Notes under the pieces: model-generated
Told to the model about the DNA's origin: nothing
The model's database searches: none
What the model saw: the letters and a program-made list of their open reading frames with translations, nothing else
Position numbers and translations under genes: made by a program
Assembly (NCBI RefSeq): GCF_050908995.1
Contig: NC_135118.1
Coordinates: forward strand, 1,488,001-1,552,000
DNA length: 64,000 bases
Source: Andrena cerasifolii
Taxonomy: Eukaryota > Arthropoda > Insecta > Hymenoptera > Andrenidae
Direction: 5' to 3'
Shown: one piece after another, positions 43,295 through 53,700 of the stretch
Position numbering within the stretch: the stretch's first letter is position 1
Layout of the letters: each line of letters opens with the position of its first letter

Positions 43295-44089
43295 TGTTCA
43301 CACGTAGACTCGATGCGACCCGAGATTTATTTTCGAGTCGACGGAGGTTGTAAGGCTCCGTTCGAAATGTCTTGACACCGGAGTCACGAGGATACCCTAG
43401 ACGCTTTACCGAATTAGGGTTAATAAATGGATGCACAATTATGTAACATGTAATAACAAAAAAAACTATATTTAATAAAACTGTGCAACAAGTATTAAAA
43501 ATGAACAATAAAAAACAGTGAAATGTGAGGGTGGTTCGTGTGAGTCACGTACGAACGCGTGTCGTCTTTTTGTACGACCTTTCGGTCGAGAGTTTTTTCT
43601 GTGACTGATTTTAGTTAACCCACTGCCGGACTCATCCGATTTCTTGAAGTGATTCCGGCGGGGTGGCTTTGATCCGATTGGCCAACGTTTGCAGTGTCAG
43701 CCAATCGGGTAATTTCCCTAGGACCAAACGCGCCATCTATTCCCTGCGCCCTTGGCGCGCCTTTTCTGGGAAAGTGGCTAAATTTGGCGGGATGGCGCCT
43801 TGTCATGGTATTTGGCGGCAAAGTTTTCTTACCTGCCCGCGTAAGACGGCAAGAAAACGCAAGGACGCCCACATCTGCGTTGCACGTGGGGTCGCGTTAA
43901 CCGGCGACCCTTCTGGTGGTGCCCGTGAGGTGGTCAAAGGCGTTGGCTTATCCTTGCAACGGTCAAACTGTGTAATAAAGTGTGCAACGCAGATGTGAGG
44001 ATCCCAGGAAAGCCTACTAATAAATCATTACCCTTAACGGTAAATGTAAGCCCGACTATTTTCTCCGCGAGTTTATGCAACGCGGAACA
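43295..44089 (-). repeat. BEL LTR 1 (3' LTR on the minus strand)
   Basis: 795 bp. In element orientation it starts TGTTCCGCGTTGC and ends CGTGTGAACA. I noted two differences from LTRs 2 and 3: ACTCATCCG against ACTCGTCCG at 43632, and AGAAAACGC against AGAAAGCGC at about 43856. A G-rich polypurine tract (GGGGGGAGAA in element orientation) adjoins it at 44090-44099. Confidence 0.95.
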
Positions 44090-44237
44090 TTCTCCCCCCG
44101 TTGAGAGGATACCGATCAACAACGTGTAGTGTATGTGAGTGTGTACTTATGATAATGTACTAAACAATTAAGTTATACGTTTATGATTAAGTAAAATAAT
44201 GAAGTTAAACGTTATGATTAATGAACATATAAGCACT

Positions 44238-47200
44238 TCATCTAATATCGACATTGGATACTGGTTCCCCCGGGTCGTCCTCTTCTTTCTGGTTGGGTAA
44301 CGGAACGAGCTTCTTGACAGCCCGATCCAGAACGTTCGTTGCTGTTTTAACAGTCACGGTACGAACAATACCATCGGAGCCTGGATGGACCTCGGATACT
44401 CTGCCAAGAGCCCACTGCATAGAAGGTATATGGTCATCTCGGATGAGAACGACCGTGCCTTTCTCGATGAGATGATCACCTTTGGACCATTTGTTACGTG
44501 TGGTCAGCTCGTTGAGGTACTCCTGATGCCATCGGGTCCAGAAGTGTTGTTTCACTTTCTGGATATGCTGCCAGTTTGAGAGACGATTGGGTGGTGTCTC
44601 TCTAAAATCTCGCTCCCGTAGACTCGTAATTGAATCGCCAATTAAGAAATGACCAGGAGTGAGGACTAGGAAATCATTGGGATCTGAAGAAATCGCTGTG
44701 AGCGGACGAGAATTCAAGATTGATTCGATTTCAATGATCAAAGTATTGAAATCTTCGAAAGTGAACAAATCAGCACCTGCGACGCGTTTAAGATGGTATT
44801 TAAATGACTTTACTGCCGCTTCCCAAAGCCCGCCGAAATGAGGAGCCTGAGGAGGAATGAAGTGCCATTCGATTGACCTGTCGGCGAGGAAAATCTGTAC
44901 CTTCTCGTTATGATCGTCGGATCGCAGAAGCTGTTGAAGGTCACGCAGATTATTGTTCGCTCCAACGAAATTAGTCCCATTGTCCGAGTAAATGTTCACG
45001 CAGAATCCTCTTCGGGCGATGAAGCGTCGGAGAGCTGCGATAAAGGCTTCGCTAGTGAGGTCACTAACAAGTTCAAGATGAACGGCCTTCACTGCGAGAC
45101 ACACGAAAACCGCGACGTATGCTTTAATCCGGTTGCGGTTACGGTGACGTTTTTCCTTAATAAAAAATGGTCCACAGTAATCCACTCCCACGTTAGTGAA
45201 TGGGCGAGATTCTGTGACTCTTGCCTGTGGTAAATTGCCCATGATATATTTTACTGGCGGTGGATGAGCTCGGCAACATCGTACGCATCTTTTCACGGCC
45301 TTCCACACTTGACTTCGACCATCGATGGGCCAATATCGTCGTCTAACGGCGTATAAGGTCGTTTGGACACCGGCGTGTAATTGCATCCTATGCTCGTTCT
45401 CGATAATTAGAGTTGTCGTGTAAGATTTTGGTAAAATAATCGGGTGCCTTTGTGAGAACGGCATTGCTGAATGTTTTAATCGGCCTCCGACTCGCAAAAT
45501 TCCGTCTTTGTCGACGAATGGGCTCAATCGTTGTAATTTGCCCTTTATCTCTGCATTTCTCTTTTTGGCGAGACACCGGAGTTCTTCCAAAAAATGGATA
45601 CGTTGCAACAACTTGATGATGACGTTGTGAGCGTAATTGAGTTCTATTACTGTGAGAACACCTTTTTGATCATTGTTGCATTTCCATCGCAGACATCGAG
45701 CGATGATTCGCTGAAGTTTTCCCCATGATGAATATTTCTCCAAAAAATCCGTATCAATGGAGGTTGTTATCAAGCAGATAGATTTTTTTTGCTCTGGAGG
45801 ATCGAGATTTGGCGTCAGTTCCCAAATTGGCCAGTGTGATTCGTCTTTGGCGAGCCACTCAGGTCCATGTAGCCATATTGAAGGTTGTAGAAATTCTTCA
45901 GGCGATTGACCACGAGAAATCAAATCTGCTGGATTGTCGTTGGTTCGCACATGACGCCAATCTATGATCTCCGTTTTCGTCTGGATTTCTGATACCCTAT
46001 TTGCGACGAATGTTTTTAAAATATGAGGAGACATATTTAGCCAATGTAGAACAATGGTGGAATCAGTCCAATAAATGATCCTGTTGACGTGGACGTGTAA
46101 CGCCTTTTTAACCGTAACAGCTAAAGACGCGAGAAGTAATGCTCCACATAATTCTAACCGTGGAATCGTCTGCTGCTTCAGAGGAGCTACCTTTGATTTT
46201 GCTATTAGCAATTCGGTCCATATGTGGCCATAGGTGTCGATAGATCGGAGGAAAATGCATGCTCCATAAGCTCTTTCGCTTGCATCACAAAATCCATGTA
46301 ATTGAACCTCTGTTGCTGAGTTGATCATCGTCTTACGTTGGAATGTGGTGTTGTTCAACAACGGTAATTGCGAATAGTATTGAGTCCATTCAGAGTCGAT
46401 ACTCATCGGTAGCGATTCATCCCAATCGATCTTCAAGGTCCAGATCTTTTGTAACAGAATTTTCGCTACGATAATTACTGGCCCGAGGAGTCCTAACGGG
46501 TCATAAATCTTTGCTATCTCGGAACTAATGTATCGTTTCGTAATACATTGCGGAGATGGTGTGATCTTGACTGAGTAATTTATAGAATCATCCGCAGAAT
46601 TCCAGATGATTCCGAGTGTCTTCACGGTCGACGATTCTCCGAGGTGAAGCTTGTTATTAATTGATTCTTTCGGTAGTCCTTCCAGTAAACTTCTATCATT
46701 CGATGCCCATTGACGGACATTCAGTCCAGCCAGTTTGAGCAGTTCGGTGAGCTCTTCTCGTAGGGCAAAAGCTTCCTCTCTTGTTGAAGCTCCAGTGAGG
46801 GCGTCATCCACGTAGAAATCTCGTCGTAAAATCTTGGAGGCATGAGGAAATCGATGGCCTTCGTCCTGACTTAACTGCGTAAGACAGCGAATAGCTAAAT
46901 AAGGTGCGGCTGACAAACCGAAGGTGACCGTATTTAATTGGAACGTTTTGATGTTCCCGTCGGAATCGCGCCAAAGAAGTCGCTGGTATTTCCGATCCTT
47001 TGGTCGAACGAGGAATTGCCTATACATTTTCTCGATATCGCCGGTGATAACGTATTGATGGATGCGAAATCGTAACAGAATATATACTAAATCGTCTTGA
47101 ATTTTCGGCCCGATGTACAGAGTATCATTCAACGATACTCCTGTACTCGTCTCTGCAGAGGCGTCGAAGACAACCCTGAGTTTTGTCGTTTGACTCGTGG

Positions 47201-48170
47201 TCTTGATAACTCCGTGATGCGGTAGGAAATAACCGTCACTGCTTGCCTGACTCTCTATGACCTCCGACATGTGACCAAGATCCCGATACTCCTTGATGAC
47301 CGCGCGATATTGCTGGCTTAAGTTTGTATCCCGTTGTAGCCTCCGTTCTAGAGAAATGAGCCGTTTCATGGCTCTTGACTTTGATTCTCCCAACTGTGAA
47401 ATCTTCTCGTTGAAAGGGAGGGCCACGATGTATCTTCCATCAGTGTTCCGCGTCGTGTTGTCTTGAAAGTGCCGTTCGCATGCATCTTCCGCCGCAGAAA
47501 GACGGTGAATCTGCGGTCCTTCTTCAAGTTCCCAGAATTTGTTAATATCAAATTGAAGAGCAGCGGTTGTGTGACAGCATCTGTTCCGATTTGTCTGCGT
47601 GGTTGGTGCGCTCCCCCCGATGACCCAACCGAGCCTGGTTTTCTGCAGGTATAGGTCTGGACCGTCTGGAGGCGACAGGTTAATTTGCCCAACGCATAAA
47701 AGGGACAGTGCCGTCCCGGCGCCTAGAAGCAGGTCGACAGGTGCGGGGCGATAGAAATAAGGATCGGCCAGTCTGATGTTACCTGGAATGGCAACAGTCG
47801 ACCGGTCGATTGCTTGGTCTGGGACTAACGATGAAATCTTGGGGATGGTCAGGAAGGTCAATGTTCGTTCGTATCCATTGACGCGTGCCTGGATAGTTGC
47901 TGTAACGGTATGTTTTGCCACCGTAGAAAGGGCGTTGAGGACTCCAACCGGAACGTGGCATTTTTTCTTTCGAATCCCGAGTTTTTTGGCAAAACTCTCG
48001 GTCATGAAATTTGTCGTCGCAGCGGTGTCGAGCAATGTTCGACAATGTATTGCTTTATGATCCTTGTTCATGACGTTTACTTGCGCCGTGACGAGGAGTT
48101 CATTGGTGACCGGATTGACGACAAATACATTTTGCTGTTTTGTTCCGCTTGAAGTCCCAGGACACGCTAG
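44238..48170 (-). CDS. BEL/Pao pol, unit 1
   Basis: Frame from just after the gag UGA (48171-48173) to 44238; the first ATG is at 48071, giving 1277 residues from there. Order: retropepsin-like protease (LLDTAATTNF, near residue 10), reverse transcriptase with VVFDASAETS and catalytic YVDDALTG (about residue 420), RNase H (FCDASERAYGACIF, YWTDSTIVLHWL), a zinc-binding integrase N-terminus, integrase core with D near 962 (VGVDYCGPFF), D near 1027 (YSDNGTNFVGA) and E near 1082 (GLWEAAVKSFKYHL), and a C-terminal domain (KGTVVLIRDDHIPSMQW). No stops. It is in the same frame as gag, so a Gag-Pol product would need readthrough of the single UGA. Confidence 0.93.
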   Translation of the reverse strand, partial: LACPGTSSGTKQQNVFVVNPVTNELLVTAQVNVMNKDHKAIHCRTLLDTAATTNFMTESFAKKLGIRKKKCHVPVGVLNALSTVAKHTVTATIQARVNGYERTLTFLTIPKISSLVPDQAIDRSTVAIPGNIRLADPYFYRPAPVDLLLGAGTALSLLCVGQINLSPPDGPDLYLQKTRLGWVIGGSAPTTQTNRNRCCHTTAALQFDINKFWELEEGPQIHRLSAAEDACERHFQDNTTRNTDGRYIVALPFNEKISQLGESKSRAMKRLISLERRLQRDTNLSQQYRAVIKEYRDLGHMSEVIESQASSDGYFLPHHGVIKTTSQTTKLRVVFDASAETSTGVSLNDTLYIGPKIQDDLVYILLRFRIHQYVITGDIEKMYRQFLVRPKDRKYQRLLWRDSDGNIKTFQLNTVTFGLSAAPYLAIRCLTQLSQDEGHRFPHASKILRRDFYVDDALTGASTREEAFALREELTELLKLAGLNVRQWASNDRSLLEGLPKESINNKLHLGESSTVKTLGIIWNSADDSINYSVKITPSPQCITKRYISSEIAKIYDPLGLLGPVIIVAKILLQKIWTLKIDWDESLPMSIDSEWTQYYSQLPLLNNTTFQRKTMINSATEVQLHGFCDASERAYGACIFLRSIDTYGHIWTELLIAKSKVAPLKQQTIPRLELCGALLLASLAVTVKKALHVHVNRIIYWTDSTIVLHWLNMSPHILKTFVANRVSEIQTKTEIIDWRHVRTNDNPADLISRGQSPEEFLQPSIWLHGPEWLAKDESHWPIWELTPNLDPPEQKKSICLITTSIDTDFLEKYSSWGKLQRIIARCLRWKCNNDQKGVLTVIELNYAHNVIIKLLQRIHFLEELRCLAKKRNAEIKGKLQRLSPFVDKDGILRVGGRLKHSAMPFSQRHPIILPKSYTTTLIIENEHRMQLHAGVQTTLYAVRRRYWPIDGRSQVWKAVKRCVRCCRAHPPPVKYIMGNLPQARVTESRPFTNVGVDYCGPFFIKEKRHRNRNRIKAYVAVFVCLAVKAVHLELVSDLTSEAFIAALRRFIARRGFCVNIYSDNGTNFVGANNNLRDLQQLLRSDDHNEKVQIFLADRSIEWHFIPPQAPHFGGLWEAAVKSFKYHLKRVAGADLFTFEDFNTLIIEIESILNSRPLTAISSDPNDFLVLTPGHFLIGDSITSLRERDFRETPPNRLSNWQHIQKVKQHFWTRWHQEYLNELTTRNKWSKGDHLIEKGTVVLIRDDHIPSMQWALGRVSEVHPGSDGIVRTVTVKTATNVLDRAVKKLVPLPNQKEEDDPGEPVSNVDIR

Positions 48171-48173
48171 TCA
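48171..48173 (-). promoter_or_regulatory. candidate gag-pol readthrough stop (UGA CUAG), unit 1
   Basis: In element orientation the gag stop is TGA immediately followed by CTAG, and the downstream pol frame is open for 32 codons before its first ATG. UGA CUAG is a known high-readthrough stop context in animal viruses and genes. Use here is inferred. Confidence 0.6.
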
Positions 48174-49508
48174 ATCAGACGTCTTTGGGTTTTCCTCTGC
48201 CGATGTTCCGGATCCGATGATCGCGCCAGGCGGTGAGGAAGAGTCATCTGCTTCGTTCTGGATTCGCCCAGATTTGTGTAACATCGCATGATGTCGTTTG
48301 TGGCACATGCGACATGGACTGAACTTACAGAACTTGATAGCATGCCATTTTTGAAGGCAATTTGGGCATAGAGATGCTTTTTCGACGGTTGCTCGACGTT
48401 CCTTTACAGTTTGCGCTTTGAAAGTGTCGCAATTCCAAATCCCGTGAGGTCCCTTACAGAGTGAGCATTGATAGGTGGTCGCGGTATTGACTGATTGTTT
48501 ACGCGACGTACCCTGTCGATTGCTTCTATGGTTTTCCGATGACATTGATTTCGATGGGGGCGTTGGAGCGCAATTCGCGCGTTTTTCTAGGAATTCTAGT
48601 AATTTGAGATATGAAGGCATTTTCTTATCCTTCAACGTAATTTCCCAATGCCATAAGGTGTCGGCGTTTACCTTGGACAGAATGATAGATATGAGCATTG
48701 CGTTCCACGACTCGATTGGTTCCCCTAAATTCTTCAACGCCCGTAAATTTTGGTTCACCGTGTCCACAAGGTTACCTAACGTTTCTGGAGAATCTTTCAC
48801 GGGCTTTTGGAACTCTCGAATCGTTTCACAATGTCGTAGGATGATTCTTCGCGTACAATCGAACTTCTCCTTTAACAAATCAATCGCGCTAGTATAATTT
48901 GCGTCTGTCGTACTGAGGCACTCGATGCTTGCGGCGGCCTTTCCGGTCAGAACGGATCGAAGGTACTGCAATTTTTGTACCGGCGTCAAATCGTCGTTAC
49001 GGCCAATCGAAGAAGAAAATATGTCGTAAAACGACGTCCATTTTTCGATGCTACCATCGAATGTCGGTAGATTCAAATCGGGTAATTTAACCGGCGTCGG
49101 AGTTGATACCGATAACGCGGGTGACGCGTTTGTATCGCGTGTCGATGAAGCTACCGGGTGCTTGCTTTGAATAATCCTGTTGGCTCGTGCTACTACGGCG
49201 TAATAATCGTTCTGAATTTCATAACGACGTGTTTCTTCCCCTTCATCGAGGTCTTCGATGTCGGACTGGATGTCGTCGAATCTTTTCCAATATTCATTCA
49301 GACCACTCAGATGTGCCTCGACAAGAAATATGTCGCGTTGTCCATCTTCTGGACTTCCGTCGAGGAACTTAGTGAATGCGGTAATTTGCCCTATAATTTT
49401 ACCGCGTTTGCGACGCAAAGTGCTGATTTCGGATACTTGTTTATCTGCCGGCAGATTGTCTGTCGGCAATTGATGGGAGGATTGGTCGGAACGCCTTAGT
49501 TTCGGCAT
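48171..49508 (-). CDS. BEL/Pao gag, unit 1
   Basis: The product has 445 residues starting MPKLRRSDQSSHQ. The first half is helical (KRGKIIGQITAFTKFLDG), then LPTFDGSIEKWTSFYDIFSSS and SVLTGKAAASIECLS typify the DUF1759-type gag region of BEL elements. The C-terminal third has CCHC/CCCH-like zinc knuckles: CSLCKGPHGIWNC, LCPNCLQKWHAIKFC and CRMCHKRHHAMLH, for RNA binding. It ends at UGA followed by CUAG, and the pol frame continues directly. It forms the virus-like particle core in the cytoplasm in this family. Confidence 0.93.
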   Translation of the reverse strand: MPKLRRSDQSSHQLPTDNLPADKQVSEISTLRRKRGKIIGQITAFTKFLDGSPEDGQRDIFLVEAHLSGLNEYWKRFDDIQSDIEDLDEGEETRRYEIQNDYYAVVARANRIIQSKHPVASSTRDTNASPALSVSTPTPVKLPDLNLPTFDGSIEKWTSFYDIFSSSIGRNDDLTPVQKLQYLRSVLTGKAAASIECLSTTDANYTSAIDLLKEKFDCTRRIILRHCETIREFQKPVKDSPETLGNLVDTVNQNLRALKNLGEPIESWNAMLISIILSKVNADTLWHWEITLKDKKMPSYLKLLEFLEKRANCAPTPPSKSMSSENHRSNRQGTSRKQSVNTATTYQCSLCKGPHGIWNCDTFKAQTVKERRATVEKASLCPNCLQKWHAIKFCKFSPCRMCHKRHHAMLHKSGRIQNEADDSSSPPGAIIGSGTSAEENPKTSD

Positions 49509-49783
49509 CGTGGAAAGAAAAGGTGGCTTGATGGAATTGACGAAACAATGAAACGAGCCTACCTTATTGAGGAGAGGACGTCAGGGTTGCTGAAGTCTGC
49601 TACGATGTCCGGAACCTTGGTGTACCCGATATGGATGCTGCACTGGGCGGTGCAGTTGATTGGCCTCTGGTTGAGACGATTTTCCGCTTTTTAATGAAAC
49701 GGCAAGACGCTGTGGTCAGCGTGAAATCACTCACAAAACACTGTATGTATATGTTCTTTGCCGGAATCCACACGCTACTGGTA

Positions 49784-49800
49784 TCCGGCTCGAAGGACCA
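49784..49800 (-). promoter_or_regulatory. primer binding site, tRNA-Tyr type, unit 1
   Basis: Plus-strand TCCGGCTCGAAGGACCA equals the 3' end of tRNA-Tyr including CCA, 4 bases from the LTR at 49805, so the element RNA can pair with tRNA-Tyr for first-strand priming. Confidence 0.82.
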
Positions 49801-49804
49801 AAAA

Positions 49805-50599
49805 TGTTCACACGTAGACTCGATGCGACCCGAGATTTATTTTCGAGTCGACGGAGGTTGTAAGGCTCCGTTCGAAATGTCTTGACACCGGAGTCACGAG
49901 GATACCCTAGACGCTTTACCGAATTAGGGTTAATAAATGGATGCACAATTATGTAACATGTAATAACAAAAAAAACTATATTTAATAAAACTGTGCAACA
50001 AGTATTAAAAATGAACAATAAAAAACAGTGAAATGTGAGGGTGGTTCGTGTGAGTCACGTACGAACGCGTGTCGTCTTTTTGTACGACCTTTCGGTCGAG
50101 AGTTTTTTCTGTGACTGATTTTAGTTAACCCACTGCCGGACTCGTCCGATTTCTTGAAGTGATTCCGGCGGGGTGGCTTTGATCCGATTGGCCAACGTTT
50201 GCAGTGTCAGCCAATCGGGTAATTTCCCTAGGACCAAACGCGCCATCTATTCCCTGCGCCCTTGGCGCGCCTTTTCTGGGAAAGTGGCTAAATTTGGCGG
50301 GATGGCGCCTTGTCATGGTATTTGGCGGCAAAGTTTTCTTACCTGCCCGCGTAAGACGGCAAGAAAGCGCAAGGACGCCCACATCTGCGTTGCACGTGGG
50401 GTCGCGTTAACCGGCGACCCTTCTGGTGGTGCCCGTGAGGTGGTCAAAGGCGTTGGCTTATCCTTGCAACGGTCAAACTGTGTAATAAAGTGTGCAACGC
50501 AGATGTGAGGATCCCAGGAAAGCCTACTAATAAATCATTACCCTTAACGGTAAATGTAAGCCCGACTATTTTCTCCGCGAGTTTATGCAACGCGGAACA
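49805..50599 (-). repeat. BEL LTR 2 (shared middle LTR)
   Basis: 795 bp, serving as 5' LTR of unit 1 and 3' LTR of unit 2. By eye it is identical to LTR 3. No target duplication lies at either edge; instead the primer site of unit 1 and the polypurine tract of unit 2 adjoin it directly. Confidence 0.95.
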
Positions 50600-50747
50600 T
50601 TCTCCCCCCGTTGAGAGGATACCGATCAACAACGTGTAGTGTATGTGAGTGTGTACTTATGATAATGTACTAAACAATTAAGTTATACGTTTATGATTAA
50701 GTAAAATAATGAAGTTAAACGTTATGATTAATGAACATATAAGCACT

Positions 50748-53700
50748 TCATCTAATATCGACATTGGATACTGGTTCCCCCGGGTCGTCCTCTTCTTTCT
50801 GGTTGGGTAACGGAACGAGCTTCTTGACAGCCCGATCCAGAACGTTCGTTGCTGTTTTAACAGTCACGGTACGAACAATACCATCGGAGCCTGGATGGAC
50901 CTCGGATACTCTGCCAAGAGCCCACTGCATAGAAGGTATATGGTCATCTCGGATGAGAACGACCGTGCCTTTCTCGATGAGATGATCACCTTTGGACCAT
51001 TTGTTACGTGTGGTCAGCTCGTTGAGGTACTCCTGATGCCATCGGGTCCAGAAGTGTTGTTTCACTTTCTGGATATGCTGCCAGTTTGAGAGACGATTGG
51101 GTGGTGTCTCTCTAAAATCTCGCTCCCGTAGACTCGTAATTGAATCGCCAATTAAGAAATGACCAGGAGTGAGGACTAGGAAATCATTGGGATCTGAAGA
51201 AATCGCTGTGAGCGGACGAGAATTCAAGATTGATTCGATTTCAATGATCAAAGTATTGAAATCTTCGAAAGTGAACAAATCAGCACCTGCGACGCGTTTA
51301 AGATGGTATTTAAATGACTTTACTGCCGCTTCCCAAAGCCCGCCGAAATGAGGAGCCTGAGGAGGAATGAAGTGCCATTCGATTGACCTGTCGGCGAGGA
51401 AAATCTGTACCTTCTCGTTATGATCGTCGGATCGCAGAAGCTGTTGAAGGTCACGCAGATTATTGTTCGCTCCAACGAAATTAGTCCCATTGTCCGAGTA
51501 AATGTTCACGCAGAATCCTCTTCGGGCGATGAAGCGTCGGAGAGCTGCGATAAAGGCTTCGTTAGTGAGGTCACTAACAAGTTCAAGATGAACGGCCTTC
51601 ACTGCGAGACACACGAAAACCGCGACGTATGCTTTAATCCGGTTGCGGTTACGGTGACGTTTTTCCTTAATAAAAAATGGTCCACAGTAATCCACTCCCA
51701 CGTTAGTGAATGGGCGAGATTCTGTGACTCTTGCCTGTGGTAAATTGCCCATGATATATTTTACTGGCGGTGGATGAGCTCGGCAACATCGTACGCATCT
51801 TTTCACGGCCTTCCACACTTGACTTCGACCATCGATGGGCCAATATCGTCGTCTTACGGCGTATAAGGTCGTTTGGACACCGGCGTGTAATTGCATCCTA
51901 TGCTCGTTCTCGATAATTAGAGTTGTCGTGTAAGATTTTGGTAAAATAATCGGGTGCCTTTGTGAGAACGGCATTGCTGAATGTTTTAATCGGCCTCCGA
52001 CTCGCAAAATTCCGTCTTTGTCGACGAATGGGCTCCATCGTTGTAATTTGCCCTTTATCTCTGCATTTCTCTTTTTGGCGAGACACCGGAGTTCTTCCAA
52101 AAAATGGATACGTTGCAACAACTTGATGATGACGTTGTGAGCGTAATTGAGTTCTATTACTGTGAGAACACCTTTTTGATCATTGTTGCATTTCCATCGC
52201 AGACATCGAGCGATGATTCGCTGAAGTTTTCCCCATGATGAATATTTCTCCAAAAAATCCGTATCAATGGAGGTTGTTATCAAGCAGATAGATTTTTTTT
52301 GCTCTGGAGGATCGAGATTTGGCGTCAGTTCCCAAATTGGCCAGTGTGATTCGTCTTTGGCGAGCCACTCAGGTCCATGTTGCCATATTGAAGGTTGTAG
52401 AAATTCTTCAGGCGATTGACCACGAGAAATCAAATCTGCTGGATTGTCGTTGGTTCGCACATGACGCCAATCTATGATCTCCGTTTTCGTCTGGATTTCT
52501 GATACCCTATTTGCGACGAATGTTTTTAAAATATGAGGAGACATATTTAGCCAATGTAGAACAATGGTGGAATCAGTCCAATAAATGATCCTGTTGACGT
52601 GGACGTGCAACGCCTTTTTAACCGTAACAGCTAAAGACGCGAGAAGTAATGCTCCACATAATTCTAACCGTGGAATCGTCTGCTGCTTCAGAGGAGCTAC
52701 CTTTGATTTTGCTATTAGCAATTCGGTCCATATGTGGCCATAGGTGTCGATAGATCGGAGGAAAATGCATGCTCCATAAGCTCTTTCGCTTGCATCACAA
52801 AATCCATGTAATTGAACCTCTGTTGCTGAGTTGATCATCGTCTTACGTTGGAATGTGGTGTTGTTCAACAACGGTAATTGCGAATAGTATTGAGTCCATT
52901 CAGAGTCGATACTCATCGGTAGCGATTCATCCCAATCGATCTTCAAGGTCCAGATCTTTTGTAACAGAATTTTCGCTACGATAATTACTGGCCCGAGGAG
53001 TCCTAACGGGTCATAAATCTTTGCTATCTCGGAACTAATGTATCGTTTCGTAATACATTGCGGAGATGGTGTGATCTTGACTGAGTAATTTATAGAATCA
53101 TCCGCAGAATTCCAGATGATTCCGAGTGTCTTCACGGTCGACGATTCTCCGAGGTGAAGCTTGTTATTAATTGATTCTTTCGGTAGTCCTTCCAGTAAAC
53201 TTCTATCATTCGATGCCCATTGACGGACATTCAGTCCAGCCAGTTTGAGCAGTTCGGTGAGCTCTTCTCGTAGGGCAAAAGCTTCCTCTCTTGTTGAAGC
53301 TCCAGTGAGGGCGTCATCCACGTAGAAATCTCGTCGTAAAATCTTGGAGGCATGAGGAAATCGATGGCCTTCGTCCTGACTTAACTGCGTAAGACAGCGA
53401 ATAGCTAAATAAGGTGCGGCTGACAAACCGAAGGTGACCGTATTTAATTGGAACGTTTTGATGTTCCCGTCGGAATCGCGCCAAAGAAGTCGCTGGTATT
53501 TCCGATCCATTGGTCGAACGAGGAATTGCCTATACATTTTCTCGATATCGCCGGTGATAACGTATTGATGGATGCGAAATCGTAACAGAATATATACTAA
53601 ATCGTCTTGAATTTTCGGCCCGATGTACAGAGTATCATTCAACGATACTCCTGTACTCGTCTCTGCAGAGGCGTCGAAGACAACCCTGAGTTTTGTCGTT

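Noticed and set aside
44254..45233. Plus-strand open frames opposite BEL pol (and the same at 50764-51743)
   Set aside because: They are antisense shadows of the pol gene and repeat identically in both units.
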